DNA from: Lepidurus packardi
Lineage: Eukaryota > Arthropoda > Branchiopoda > Notostraca > Triopsidae
Direction: 5' to 3'
DNA: 64,000 bases
Assembly (NCBI GenBank): GCA_023053545.1
Contig: JAKZAN010000005.1
Coordinates: 1,116,001-1,180,000, forward strand
Shown here: positions 9,500-24,400 of the stretch, piece by piece
Numbering within the stretch: position 1 is the stretch's first letter
Layout: the number at the start of each line of letters is the position of its first letter
Position numbers and translations under genes: made by a program
The notes under the pieces: model-generated
Database searches by the model: none
Told to the model about the DNA's origin: nothing
The model's input: only the letters and a program-made list of their open reading frames with translations

Positions 9500-12400
9500 C
9501 AGTTAAAACCAGTTTAGACCTGTTTACACCGGTATAAACCAGTTTATAATCTAGTTTTGACCAGTTTAAACCAGATTAAGCCAGTTTTAACCGGTTTAAA
9601 CCAGTTTGAACTAGTATAAACCAGTCTATATACTACCTTAAACCAGTTTAGACATGAGTAAACCAGTTTTGACATGAGTAGACCAGTCTAAACCAGTTTG
9701 AACTAGTATAAACCAGTTAAAACCAGTTTAGACCTGTGTAAACCAGTTTATGCCATTTAGAACCAGTTTAGACCTGTTTACAAAGGTATAAACCAGTTTA
9801 TAAACTAGCTTAAACCAGTTTAGACCTGTGTAAACCAGTTTAAACCAGTTTTAACTAGTATAAACAAGTTTAAACCAGTGTAAAACAGTTAATAAACTAG
9901 TTTAAACCAGTTAAGACCTGTTTAGGCCTGGTTTAAACCAGTTTAAGCCAGTTTAAGCCAGTTAAAAACGTTTTAAACCAGTTTATAAACTAGTTAAAAC
10001 AAGTTTAGACCTGTTAAAAAAATTTCAACCAGTTTGAGCTAGTATAAACCAGTTTAAACCTTTGTAAACCAGTTTATACCAGTTAAAACCAGTTTAGACC
10101 TGTTTAAACCGGTATAAACCAGTTTATAATCTGGTTTTGACCAGTTTAAACCAGATTAAGCTAGGTTTTAACCGGCTTAAACCAGTTTGAACTAGTATAA
10201 ACCAGTTTAAACCAGTTTAGACCTGTGTAAACCAGTTTATACCATTTAGAACCAGTTTATACCATTTAGAACCAGTTTAGACCTGTTTACACCGGTATAA
10301 ACCAGTTTATAATCTAGTTTTAACCAGTTTAAACCAGATTAAGCCAGTTTTAAGGGTTTAAACCAGTTTGAACTAGTATAAACCAGTATATAGACTACGT
10401 TAAACCAGTTTAGACATGAGTAAACCAGTTTAGACATGAGTAGACCAGTTTAAACCAGTTTGAACTAGTATAATCCAGGTTAAACCAGTGTAAAACAGTT
10501 AATAAACTAGTTTAAACCAGTTTAGACCTTTTTAGGCCTGGTTTAAACCAGTTTAAGCCAGTTAAAAACGGTTTAAACCAGTTTATAAACTAGCTTAAAC
10601 AAGCTTAGACCTGTTAAAAAAAATTTAAACCAGTTTGAACTAGTATAAACCACATAAACCAGTTTAGATATGTTTAAACCAGTTTATACCATTTAGAACC
10701 AGTTTAAACCTGTTTACACAGGTATAAACCAGTTTATGAACTAGCTTAAACCAGTTTAGACCTGTTTACACCGGTATAAACCAGTTTATGAACTCGCTTA
10801 AACCAGTTTAGATCTGTGTAAACCAGTTTAAACCAGTTTTAACTAGTATAAACAAGTTTAAACCAGTGTAAAACAGTTAATAAACTAGTTTAAACCAGTT
10901 TAAGCCAGTTAAAAACGTTTTAAACCAGTTTATAAACTAGTTTGAACAAGTTTAGACCTGTTAAAAAATTTCAACCAGTTTGAATTAGTATAAACAAGTT
11001 TAAACCAGTGTAAAACAGTTAATAAACTAGTTTAAACCAGTTAAGACCTGTTTAGGCCTGGTTTAAACCAGTTTAAGCCAGTTTAAGCCAGTTAAAAACG
11101 TTTTAAACCAGTTTATAAACTAGTTAAAACAAGTTTAGACCTGTTAAAAAAATTTCAACCAGTTTGAACTAGTATAAACCAGTTTAAACCTTTGTAAACC
11201 AGTTTATACCAGTTAAAACCAGTTTAGACCTGTTTACACCGGTATAAACCAGTTTATAATCTGGTTTTGACCAGTTTAAACCAGATTGAGCCAGTTTTAA
11301 CCGGCTTAAACCAGTTTGAACTAGTATAAACCAGTTTAAACCAGTTTAGACCTGTGTAAACCAGTTTATACCATTTAGAACCAGTTTAGACCTGTTTACA
11401 CCGGTATAAACCAGTTTATAAACTAGCTTAAACCAGTTTAGACCTGTGTAAACCAGTTTAAACCAGTTTGAACTAGTATAAACAAGTTTAAACCAGTGTA
11501 ACACAGTTAATAAACTAGTTTAAACCAGTTTAGACCTGTTAAAAAAATTTAAACCAGTTTGAACTAGTTTATACCAGTTAAAACCAGTTTAGACCTGTTT
11601 ACACCGGTATAAACCAGTTTATAATCTAGTTTTAACCAGATTAAACCAGATTAAGCCAGTTTTAACCGGTTTAAACCAGTTTGAACTAGTATAAACCAGT
11701 TTATAAACTACGTTAAACCAGTTTAGACATGAGTAAACCAGTTTAGACATGAGTAGACCAGTTTAAACCAGTTTGAACTAGTATAAACCAGGTTAAACCA
11801 GTGTAAAACAGTTAATAAACTAGTTTAAACCAGTTTAGACCTTTTTAGGCCTGGTTTAAACCAGTTTAAGCCAGTTAAAAACGGTTTAAACCAGTTTATA
11901 AACTAGCTTAAACAACCTTAGACCTGTTAAAAAAAATTTAAACCAGTTTGAACTAGTATAAACCAGTATAAACCAGTTTAGACCTGTGTAAACCAGTTTA
12001 TACCATTTAGAACCAGTTTAGACCTGTTTACACCGGTATAAACCAGTTTATGAACTCGCTTAAACCAGTTTAGACCTGTGTAAACCAGTTTAAACCAGTT
12101 TGAACTAGTATAAACAAGTTTAAACCAGTGTAAAACAGTTAATAAACCAGTTTAAACCAGTTTAGACCTGTGTAAACCAGTTTATACCAGTTAAAACCAG
12201 TTTAGACCTGTTTACACCGGTATAAACCAGTTTATAATCTAGTTCTGACCAGTTTAAACCAGATTAAGCCAGTTTTAACCAGATTAAGCCAGTTTGAACT
12301 AGTATAAACCAGTCTATAAACTACCTTAAACCAGTTTAGACATGAGTAAACCAGTTTTGACATGAGTTGACCAGTCTAAACCAGTTTGAACTAGTATAAA

Positions 12401-15400
12401 CCAGTTTAAACCAGTTTAGACCTGTGTAAACCAGTTTATGCCATTTAGAACCAGTTTAGACCTGTTTAAAAAGGTATAAACCAGTTTATAAACTACCTTA
12501 AACCAGTTTAGACCTGTTTACACCGGTATAAACCAGTTTATGAACTAGCTTAATCCAGTTTAGACCTGTTTACACCGGTATAAACCAGTTTATGAACTCG
12601 CTTAAACCAGTTTAGACCTGTGTAAACCAGTTTAAACCAGTTTGAACTAGTATAAACAAGTTTAAACCAGTGTAACACAGTTAATAAACTAGTTTAAACC
12701 AGTTTAGACCTGTTAAAAAAATTTAAACCAGTTTGAACTAGTTTATACCAGTTAAAACCAATTTAGACTTGTTTACACCGGTAGAAACCAGTTTATAATC
12801 TAGTTTTAACCAGTTTAAACCAGATTAAGCCAGTTTTAACCGGTTTAAACCAGTTTGAACTAGTATAAACCAGTCTATAAACTACCTTAAACCAGTTTAG
12901 ACATGAGTAAACCAGTTTTGACATGAGTAGACCAGTCTAAACCAGTTTGAACTAGTATAAACCAGTTTAAACCAGTTTAGACCTGTGTAAACCAGTTTAT
13001 GCCATTTAGAACCAGTTTAGACCTGTTAACAAAGGTATAAACCAGTTTATAAACTAGCTTAAACCAGTTTAGACCTGTGTAAACCAGTTTAAACCAGTTT
13101 GAACTAGTATAAACCAGGTTAAACCAGTGTAAAACAGTTAATAAACTAGTTTAAACCAGTTTAGACCTTTTTAGGCCTGGTTTAAACCAGTTTATGCCAG
13201 TTTAAGCCAGTTAAAAACGTTTTAAACCAGTTTATAAACTAGTTAAAACAAGTTTAGACCTGTTAAAAAAATTTCAACCAGTTTGAACTAGTATAAACCA
13301 GTTTAAACCTTTGTAAACCAGTTTATACCAGTTAAAACCAGTTTAGACCTGTTTACACCGGTATAAACCAGTTTATAATCTGGTTTTGACCAGTTTAAAC
13401 CAGATTAAGCCAGTTTTAACCGGCTTAAACCAGTTTGAACTAGTATAAACCAGTTTAAACCAGTTTAGACCTGTGTAAACCAGTTTATACCATTTAGAAC
13501 CAGTTTAGACCTGTTTACACCGGTATAAACCAGTTTATAAACTAGCTTAAACCAGTTTAGACCTGTGTAAACCAGTTTAAACCAGTTTGAACTAGTATAA
13601 ACAAGTTTAAACCAGTGTAACACAGTTAATAAACTAGTTTAAACCAGTTTAGACCTGTTAAAAAAATTTAAACCAGTTTGAACTAGTTTATACCAGTTAA
13701 AACCAGTTTAGACCTGTTTACACCGGTATAAACCAGTTTATAATCTAGTTTTAACCAGTTTAAACCAGATTAAGCCAGTTTTAACCGGTTTAAACCAGTT
13801 TGAACTAGTATAAACCAGTTTATAAACTACGTTAAACCAGTTTAGACATGAGTAAACCAGTTTAGACATGAGTAGACCAGTTTAAACCAGTTTGAACTAG
13901 TATAAACCAGGTTAAACCAGTGTAAAACAGTTAATAAACTAGTTTAAACCAGTTTAGACCTTTTTAGGCCTGGTTTAAACCAGTTTAAGCCAGTTAAAAA
14001 CGGTTTAAACCAGTTTATAAACTAGCTTAAACAAGCTTAGACCTGTTAAAAAATTTAAACCAGTTTGAACTAGTATAAACCAGTATAAACCAGTTTAGAT
14101 ATGTGTAAACCAGTTTATACCAGTTTATAGCCAGTTTAGAACCAGTTTAGACCTGTTTACACCGGTATAAACCAGTTTATGAACTAGCTTAAACCAGTTT
14201 AGACCTGTTTACACCGGTATAAACCAGTTTATGAACTCGCTTAAACCAGTTTAGACCTGTGTAAACCAGTTTAAACCAGTTTGAACTAGTATAAACAAGT
14301 TTAAACCAGTGTAAAACAGTTAATAAACTAGTTTAAAGCAGTTTAGACCTGTTTAGGCCTGGTTTAAACCAGTTTAAGCCAGTTAAAAACGTTTTAAACC
14401 AGTTTATACACTAGTTTGAACAAGTTTAGACCTGTTAAAAAAATTTCAACCAGTTTGAACTAGTATCAACCAGTTTAAACCAGTTTAGACCTGTGTAAAC
14501 CAGTTTATACCAGTTAAAACCAGTTTAGACCTGTTTACACCGGGATAAACCAGTTTATAATCTAGTTTTGACCAGTTTAAACCATATTAAGCCAGTTTTA
14601 ACCGGTTTAAACCAGTTTGAACTAGTATAAACCAGTTTACACCAGTTTAGACCTGTGTAAACCAGTTTATACCATTTAGAACCAGTTTGGACCTGTTTAC
14701 ACCGGTGTAAACCAGTTTATAAACTAGCTTAAACCAGTTTAGACCTGTGTAAACAAGTTTAAACCAGTTTGAACTAGTATAAACAAGTTTAAACCAGTGT
14801 AACACAGTTAATAAACTAGTTTAAACCAGTTTAGACCTGTTAAAAAAATTTCAACCAGTTTGAACTAGTATAAACCAGTTTAAACCAGTTTAGACCTGTG
14901 TAAACCAGTTTATACCAGTTAAAACCAGTTTAGACCTGTTTACACCGGTATAAACCAGTTTATAATCTAGTTTTGACCAGTTTAAACCAGATTAAGCCAG
15001 TTTTAACCGGTTTAAACCAGTTTGAACTAGTATAAACCAGTCTATAAACTACCTTAAACCAGTCTATAAACTACCTTAAACCAGTTTAGACATGAGTAAA
15101 CCAGTTTTGACATGAGTAGACCAGTCTAAACCAGTTTGAACTAGTATAAACCAGTTAAAACCAGTTTAGACCTGTGTAAACCAGTTTATGCCATTTAGAA
15201 CCAGTTTAGACCTGTTTACAAAGGTATAAACCAGTTTATAAACTAGTTTAAACCAGTTTAGACCTGTGTAAACCAGTTTAAACCAGTTTGAACTAGTATA
15301 AACAAGTTTAAACCAGTGTAAAACAGTTAATAAACTAGTTTAAACCAGTTAAGACCTGTTTAGACCTGGTTTAAACCAGTTTAAGCCAGTTTAAGCCAGT

Positions 15401-18400
15401 TAAAAACGTTTTAAACCAGTTTATAAACTAGTTAAAACAAGTTTAGACCTGTTAAAAAAATTTCAACTAGTTTGAACTAGTATAAACCAGTTTAAACCTT
15501 TGTAAACCAGTTTATACCAGTTAAAACCAGTTTAGACCTGTTTACACCGGTATAAACAAGTTTATAATCTGGTTTTGACCAGTTTAAACCAGATTAAGCC
15601 AGTTTTAACCGGCTTAAACCAGTTTGAACTAGTATAAACCAGTTTAAACCAGTTTAGACCTGTGTAAACCAGTTTATACCATTTAGAACCAGTATAGACC
15701 TGTTTACACCGGTATAAACCAGTTTATAAACTAGCTTAAACCAGTTTAGACATGTGTAGACCAGTTTAAACCAGTTTGAACTAGTATAATCCAGGTTAAA
15801 CCAGTGTAAAACAGTTAATAAACTAGTTTAAACCAGTTTAGACCTTTTTAGGCCTGGTTTAAACCAGTTTAAGCCAGTTAAAAACGGTTTAAACCAGCTT
15901 ATAAACTAGCTTAAACAAGCTTAGACCTGTTAAAAAAATTTAAACCAGTTTGAACTAGTATAAACCACATAAACCAGTTTAGATCTGTGTAAACCAGTTT
16001 AAACCAGTTTGAACTAGTATAAACAAGTTTAAACCAGTGTAAAACAGTTAATAAACTAGTTTAAACCAGTTTAAGCCAGTTAAAAACGTTTTAAACCAGT
16101 TTATAAACTAGTTTGAACAAGTTTAGACCTGTTAAAAAAATTTCAACCAGTTTGAATTAGTATAAACAAGTTTAAACCAGTGTAAAACAGTTAATAAACT
16201 AGTTTAAACCAGTTAAGACCTGTTTAGGCCTGGTTTAAACCAGTTTAAGCCAGTTAAAAACGTTTTAAACCAGTTTATAAACTAGTTAAAACAAGTTTAG
16301 ACCTGTTAAAAAAATTTCGACCAGTCTGAACTAGTATAAACCAGTTTAAACCTTTGTAAACCAGTTTATACCAGTTAAAACCAGTTTAGACCTGTTTACA
16401 CCGGTATAAACCAGTTTATAATCTGGTTTTGACCAGTTTAAACCAGATTGAGCCAGTTTTAACCGGCTTAAACCAGTTTGAACTAGTATAAACCAGTTTA
16501 AACCAGTTTAGACCTGTGTAAACCAGTTTATACCATTTAGAACCAGTTTAGACCTGTTTACACCGGTATAAACCAGTTTATAAACTAGCTTAAACCAGTT
16601 TAGACCTGTGTAAACCAGTTTAAACCAGTTTGAACTAGTATAAACAAGTTTAAACCAGTGTAACACAGTTAATAAACTAGTTTAAACCAGTTTAGACCTG
16701 TTAAAAAAATTTAAACCAGTTTGAACTAGTTTATACCAGTTAAAACCAGTTTAGACCTGTTTACACCGGTATAAACCAGTTTATAATCTAGTTTTAACCA
16801 GATTAAACCAGATTAAGCCAGTTTTAACCGGTTTAAACCAGTTTGAACTAGTATAAACCAGTTTATAAACTACGTTAAACCAGTTTAGACATGAGTAAAC
16901 CAGTTTAGACATGAGTAGACCAGTTTAAACCAGTTTGAACTAGTATAAACCAGGTTAAACCAGTGTAAAACAGTTAATAAACTAGTTTAAACCAGTTTAG
17001 ACCTTTTTAGGCCTGGTTTATACCAGTTTAAGCCAGTTAAAAACGGTTTAAACCAGTTTATAAACTAGCTTAAACAACCTTAGACCTGTTAAAAAAAATT
17101 AAAACCAGTTTGAACTAGTATAAACCAGTATAAACCAGTTTAGACCTGTGTAAACCAGTTTATACCATTTAGAACCAGTTTAGACCTGTTTACACCGGTA
17201 TAAACCAGTTTATGAACTAGCTTAAACCAGTTTAGACCTGTTTACACCGGTATAAACCAGTTTATGAACTCGCTTAAACCAGTTTAGACCTGTGTAAACC
17301 AGTTTAAACCAGTTTGAACTAGTATAAACAAGTTTAAACCAGTGTAAAACAGTTAATAAACTAGTTTAAACCAGTTTAGACCTGTTTAGGCCTGGTTTAA
17401 ACCAGTTTAAGCCAGTTAAAAACGTTTTAAACCAGTTTATAAACTAGTTTGAACAAGTTTAGACCTGTTAAAAAAATTTCAACCAGTTTGAACTAGTATC
17501 AACCAGTTTAAACCAGTTTAGACCTGTGTAAACCAGTTTATACCAGTTAAAACCAGTTTAGACCTGTTTACACCGGTATAAACCAGTTTATAATCTAGTT
17601 CTGACCAGTTTAAACCAGATTAAGCCAGTTTTAACCAGATTAAGCCAGTTTGAACTAGTATAAACCAGTCTATAAACTACCTTAAACCAGTTTAGACATG
17701 AGTAAACCAGTTTTGACATGAGTTGACCAGTCTAAACCAGTTTGAACTAGTATAAACCAGTTTAAACCAGTTTAGACCTGTGTAAACCAGTTTATGCCAT
17801 TTAGAACCAGTTTAGACCTGTTTAAAAAGGTATAAACCAGTTTATAAACTACCTTAAACCAGTTTAGACCTGTTTACACCGGTATAAACCAGTTTATGAA
17901 CTAGCTTAAACCAGTTTAGACCTGTTTACACCGGTATAAACCAGTTTATGAACTCGCTTAAACCAGTTTAGACCTGTGTAAACCAGTTTAAACCAGTTTG
18001 AACTAGTATAAACAAGTTTAAACCAGTGTAACACAGTTAATAAACTAGTTTAAACCAGTTTAGACCTGTTAAAAAAATTTAAACCAGTTTGAACTAGTTT
18101 ATACCAGTTAAAACCAGTTTAGACCTGTTTACACCGGTATAAACCAGTTTATAATCTAGTTTTAACCAGATTAAACCAGATTAAGCCAGTTTTAACCGGT
18201 TTAAACCAGTTTGAACTAGTATAAACCAGTTTATAAACTACGTTAAACCAGTTTAGACATGAGTAAACCAGTTTAGACATGAGTAGACCAGTTTAAACCA
18301 GTTTGAACTAGTATAAACCAGGTTAAACCAGTGTAAAACAGTTAATAAACTAGTTTAAACCAGTTTAGACCTTTTTAGGCCTGGTTTATACCAGTTTAAG

Positions 18401-21400
18401 CCAGTTAAAAACGGTTTAAACCAGTTTATAAACTAGCTTAAACAACCTTAGACCTGTTAAAAAAAATTAAAACCAGTTTGAACTAGTATAAACCAGTATA
18501 AACCAGTTTAGACCTGTGTAAACCAGTTTATACCATTTAGAACCAGTTTAGACCTGTTTACACCGGTATAAACCAGTTTATGAACTAGCTTAAACCAGTT
18601 TAGACCTGTTTACACCGGTATAAACCAGTTTATGAACTCGCTTAAACCAGTTTAGACCTGTGTAAACCAGTTTAAACCAGTTTGAACTAGTATAAACAAG
18701 TTTAAACCAGTGTAAAACAGTTAATAAACTAGTTTAAACCAGTTTAGACCTGTTTAGGCCTGGTTTAAACCAGTTTAAGCCAGTTAAAAACGTTTTAAAC
18801 CAGTTTATAAACTAGTTTGAACAAGTTTAGACCTGTTAAAAAAATTTCAACCAGTTTGAACTAGTATCAACCAGTTTAAACCAGTTTAGACCTGTGTAAA
18901 CCAGTTTATACCAGTTAAAACCAGTTTAGACCTGTTTACACCGGTATAAACCAGTTTATAATCTAGTTCTGACCAGTTTAAACCAGATTAAGCCAGTTTT
19001 AACCAGATTAAGCCAGTTTGAACTAGTATAAACCAGTCTATAAACTACCTTAAACCAGTTTAGACATGAGTAAACCAGTTTTGACATGAGTTGACCAGTC
19101 TAAACCAGTTTGAACTAGTATAAACCAGTTTAAACCAGTTTAGACCTGTGTAAACCAGTTTATGCCATTTAGAACCAGTTTAGACCTGTTTAAAAAGGTA
19201 TAAACCAGTTTATAAACTACCTTAAACCAGTTTAGACCTGTTTACACCGGTATAAACCAGTTTATGAACTAGCTTAAACCAGTTTAGACCTGTTTACACC
19301 GGTATAAACCAGTTTATGAACTCGCTTAAACCAGTTTAGACCTGTGTAAACCAGTTTAAACCAGTTTGAACTAGTATAAACAAGTTTAAACCAGTGTAAC
19401 ACAGTTAATAAACTAGTTTAAACCAGTTTAGACCTGTTAAAAAAATTTAAACCAGTTTGAACTAGTTTATACCAGTTAAAACCAATTTAGACTTGTTTAC
19501 ACCGGTAGAAACCAGTTTATAATCTAGTTTTAACCAGTTTAAACCAGATTAAGCCAGTTTTAACCGGTTTAAACCAGTTTGAACTAGTATAAACCAGTCT
19601 ATAAACTACCTTAAACCAGTTTAGACATGAGTAAACCAGTTTTGACATGAGTAGACCAGTCTAAACCAGTTTGAACTAGTATAAACCAGTTTAAACCAGT
19701 TTAGACCTGTGTAAACCAGTTTATGCCATTTAGAACCAGTTTAGACCTGTTAACAAAGGTATAAACCAGTTTATAAACTAGCTTAAACCAGTTTAGACCT
19801 GTGTAAACCAGTTTAAACCAGTTTGAACTAGTATAAACCAGGTTAAACCAGTGTAAAACAGTTAATAAACTAGTTTAAACCAGTTAAGACCTGTTTAGGC
19901 CTGGTTTAAACCAGTTTAAGCCAGTTAAAAACGTTTTAAACCAGTTTATAAACTAGTTAAAACAAGTTTAGACCTGTTAAAAAAATTTCAACCAGTTTGA
20001 ACTAGTATAAACCAGTTTAAACCTTTGTAAACCAGTTTATACCAGTTAAAACCAGTTTAGACCTGTTTACACCGGTATAAACCAGTTTATAATCTGGTTT
20101 TGACCAGTTTAAACCAGATTAAGCCAGTTTTAACCGGCTTAAACCAGTTTGAACTAGTATAAACCAGTTTAAACCAGTTTAGACCTGTGTAAACCAGTTT
20201 ATACCATTTAGAACCAGTTTAGACCTGTTTACACCGGTATAAACCAGTTTATAAACTAGCTTAAACCAGTTTAGACCTGTGTAAACCAGTTTAAACCAGT
20301 TTGAACTAGTATAAACAAGTTTAAACCAGTGTAACACAGTTAATAAACTAGTTTAAACCAGTTTAGACCTGTTAAAAAAATTTAAACCAGTTTGAACTAG
20401 TTTATACCAGTTAAAACCAGTTTAGACCTGTTTACACCGGTATAAACCAGTTTATAATCTAGTTTTAACCAGTTTAAACCAGATTAAGCCAGTTTTAACC
20501 GGTTTAAACCAGTTTGAACTAGTATAAACCAGTTTATAAACTACGTTAAACCAGTTTAGACATGAGTAAACCAGTTTAGACATGAGTAGACCAGTTTAAA
20601 CCAGTTTGAACTAGTATAAACCAGGTTAAACCAGTGTAAAACAGTTAATAAACTAGTTTAAACCAGTTTAGACCTTTTTAGGCCTGGTTTATACCAGTTT
20701 AAGCCAGTTAAAAACGGTTTAAACCAGTTTATAAACTAGCTTAAACAACCTTAGACCTGTTAAAAAAAATTAAAACCAGTTTGAACTAGTATAAACCAGT
20801 ATAAACCAGTTTAGACCTGTGTAAACCAGTTTATACCATTTAGAACCAGTTTAGACCTGTTTACACCGGTATAAACCAGTTTATGAACTAGCTTAAACCA
20901 GTTTAGACCTGTTTACACCGGTATAAACCAGTTTATGAACTCGCTTAAACCAGTTTAGACCTGTGTAAACCAGTTTAAACCAGTTTGAACTAGTATAAAC
21001 AAGTTTAAACCAGTGTAAAACAGTTAATAAACTAGTTTAAACCAGTTTAGACCTGTTTAGGCCTGGTTTAAACCAGTTTAAGCCAGTTAAAAACGTTTTA
21101 AACCAGTTTATAAACTAGTTTGAACAAGTTTAGACCTGTTAAAAAAATTTCAACCAGTTTGAACTAGTATCAACCAGTTTAAACCAGTTTAGACCTGTGT
21201 AAACCAGTTTATACCAGTTAAAACCAGTTTAGACCTGTTTACACCGGTATAAACCAGTTTATAATCTAGTTCTGACCAGTTTAAACCAGATTAAGCCAGT
21301 TTTAACCAGATTAAGCCAGTTTGAACTAGTATAAACCAGTCTATAAACTACCTTAAACCAGTTTAGACATGAGTAAACCAGTTTTGACATGAGTTGACCA

Positions 21401-24400
21401 GTCTAAACCAGTTTGAACTAGTATAAACCAGTTTAAACCAGTTTAGACCTGTGTAAACCAGTTTATGCCATTTAGAACCAGTTTAGACCTGTTTAAAAAG
21501 GTATAAACCAGTTTATAAACTACCTTAAACCAGTTTAGACCTGTTTACACCGGTATAAACCAGTTTATGAACTAGCTTAAACCAGTTTAGACCTGTTTAC
21601 ACCGGTATAAACCAGTTTATGAACTCGCTTAAACCAGTTTAGACCTGTGTAAACCAGTTTAAACCAGTTTGAACTAGTATAAACAAGTTTAAACCAGTGT
21701 AAAACAGTTAATAAACTAGTTTAAAGCAGTTTAGACCTGTTTAGGCCTGGTTTAAACCAGTTTAAGCCAGTTAAAAACGTTTTAAACCAGTTTATACACT
21801 AGTTTGAACAAGTTTAGACCTGTTAAAAAAATTTCAACCAGTTTGAACTAGTATCAACCAGTTTAAACCAGTTTAGACCTGTGTAAACCAGTTTATACCA
21901 GTTAAAACCAGTTTAGACCTGTTTACACCGGGATAAACCAGTTTATAATCTAGTTTTGACCAGTTTAAACCATATTAAGCCAGTTTTAACCGGTTTAAAC
22001 CAGTTTGAACTAGTATAAACCAGTTTACACCAGTTTAGACCTGTGTAAACCAGTTTATACCATTTAGAACCAGTTTGGACCTGTTTACACCGGTGTAAAC
22101 CAGTTTATAAACTAGCTTAAACCAGTTTAGACCTGTGTAAACAAGTTTAAACCAGTTTGAACTAGTATAAACCACATAAACCAGTTTAGATATGTGTAAA
22201 CCAGTTTATACCATTTAGAACCAGTTTAAACCTGTTTACACAGGTATAAACCAGTTTATGAACTAGCTTAAACCAGTTTACCTGTTTACACCGGTATAAA
22301 CCAGTTTATGAACTCGCTTAAACCAGTTTAGATCTGTGTAAACCAGTTTAAACCAGTTTGAACTAGTATAAACAAGTTTAAACCAGTGTAAAACAGTTAA
22401 TAAACTAGTTTAAACCAGTTTAAGCCAGTTAAAAACGTTTTAAACCAGTTTATAAACTAGTTTGAACAAGTTTAGACCTGTTAAAAAAATTTCAACCAGT
22501 TTGAATTAGTATAAACAAGTTTAAACCAGTGTAAAACAGTTAATAAACTAGTTTAAACCAGTTAAGACCTGTTTAGGCCTGGTTTAAACCAGTTTAAGCC
22601 AGTTTAAGCCAGTTAAAAACGTTTTAAACCAGTTTATAAACTAGTTAAAACAAGTTTAGACCTGTTAAAAAAATTTCGACCAGTCTGAACTAGTATAAAC
22701 CAGTTTAAACCTTTGTAAACCAGTTTATACCAGTTAAAACCAGTTTAGACCTGTTTACACCGGTATAAACCAGTTTATAATCTGGTTTTGACCAGTTTAA
22801 ACCAGATTGAGCCAGTTTTAACCGGCTTAAACCAGTTTGAACTAGTATAAACCAGTTTAACCAGTTTAGACCTGTGTAAACCAGTTTATACCATTTAGAA
22901 CCAGTTTAGACCTGTTTACACCGGTATAAACCAGTTTATAAACTAGCTTAAACCAGTTTAGACCTGTGTAAACCAGTTTAAACCAGTTTGAACTAGTATA
23001 AACAAGTTTAAACCAGTGTAACACAGTTAATAAACTAGTTTAAACCAGTTTAGACCTGTTAAAAAAATTTAAACCAGTTTGAACTAGTTTATACCAGTTA
23101 AAACCAGTTTAGACCTGTTTACACCGGTATAAACCAGTTTATAATCTAGTTTTAACCAGATTAAACCAGATTAAGCCAGTTTTAACCGGTTTAAACCAGT
23201 TTGAACTAGTATAAACCAGTTTATAAACTACGTTAAACCAGTTTAGACATGAGTAAACCAGTTTAGACATGAGTAGACCAGTTTAAACCAGTTTGAACTA
23301 GTATAAACCAGGTTAAACCAGTGTAAAACAGTTAATAAACTAGTTTAAACCAGTTTAGACCTTTTTAGGCCTGGTTTATACCAGTTTAAGCCAGTTAAAA
23401 ACGGTTTAAACCAGTTTATAAACTAGCTTAAACAACCTTAGACCTGTTAAAAAAAATTAAAACCAGTTTGAACTAGTATAAACCAGTATAAACCAGTTTA
23501 GACCTGTGTAAACCAGTTTATACCATTTAGAACCAGTTTAGACCTGTTTACACCGGTATAAACCAGTTTATGAACTAGCTTAAACCAGTTTAGACCTGTT
23601 TACACCGGTATAAACCAGTTTATGAACTCGCTTAAACCAGTTTAGACCTGTGTAAACCAGTTTAAACCAGTTTGAACTAGTATAAACAAGTTTAAACCAG
23701 TGTAAAACAGTTAATAAACTAGTTTAAACCAGTTTAGACCTGTTTAGGCCTGGTTTAAACCAGTTTAAGCCAGTTAAAAACGTTTTAAACCAGTTTATAA
23801 ACTAGTTTGAACAAGTTTAGACCTGTTAAAAAAATTTCAACCAGTTTGAACTAGTATCAACCAGTTTAAACCAGTTTAGACCTGTGTAAACCAGTTTATA
23901 CCAGTTAAAACCAGTTTAGACCTGTTTACACCGGTATAAACCAGTTTATAATCTAGTTCTGACCAGTTTAAACCAGATTAAGCCAGTTTTAACCAGATTA
24001 AGCCAGTTTGAACTAGTATAAACCAGTCTATAAACTACCTTAAACCAGTTTAGACATGAGTAAACCAGTTTTGACATGAGTTGACCAGTCTAAACCAGTT
24101 TGAACTAGTATAAACCAGTTTAAACCAGTTTAGACCTGTGTAAACCAGTTTATGCCATTTAGAACCAGTTTAGACCTGTTTAAAAAGGTATAAACCAGTT
24201 TATAAACTACCTTAAACCAGTTTAGACCTGTTTACACCGGTATAAACCAGTTTATGAACTAGCTTAAACCAGTTTAGACCTGTTTACACCGGTATAAACC
24301 AGTTTATGAACTCGCTTAAACCAGTTTAGACCTGTGTAAACCAGTTTAAACCAGTTTGAACTAGTATAAACAAGTTTAAACCAGTGTAACACAGTTAATA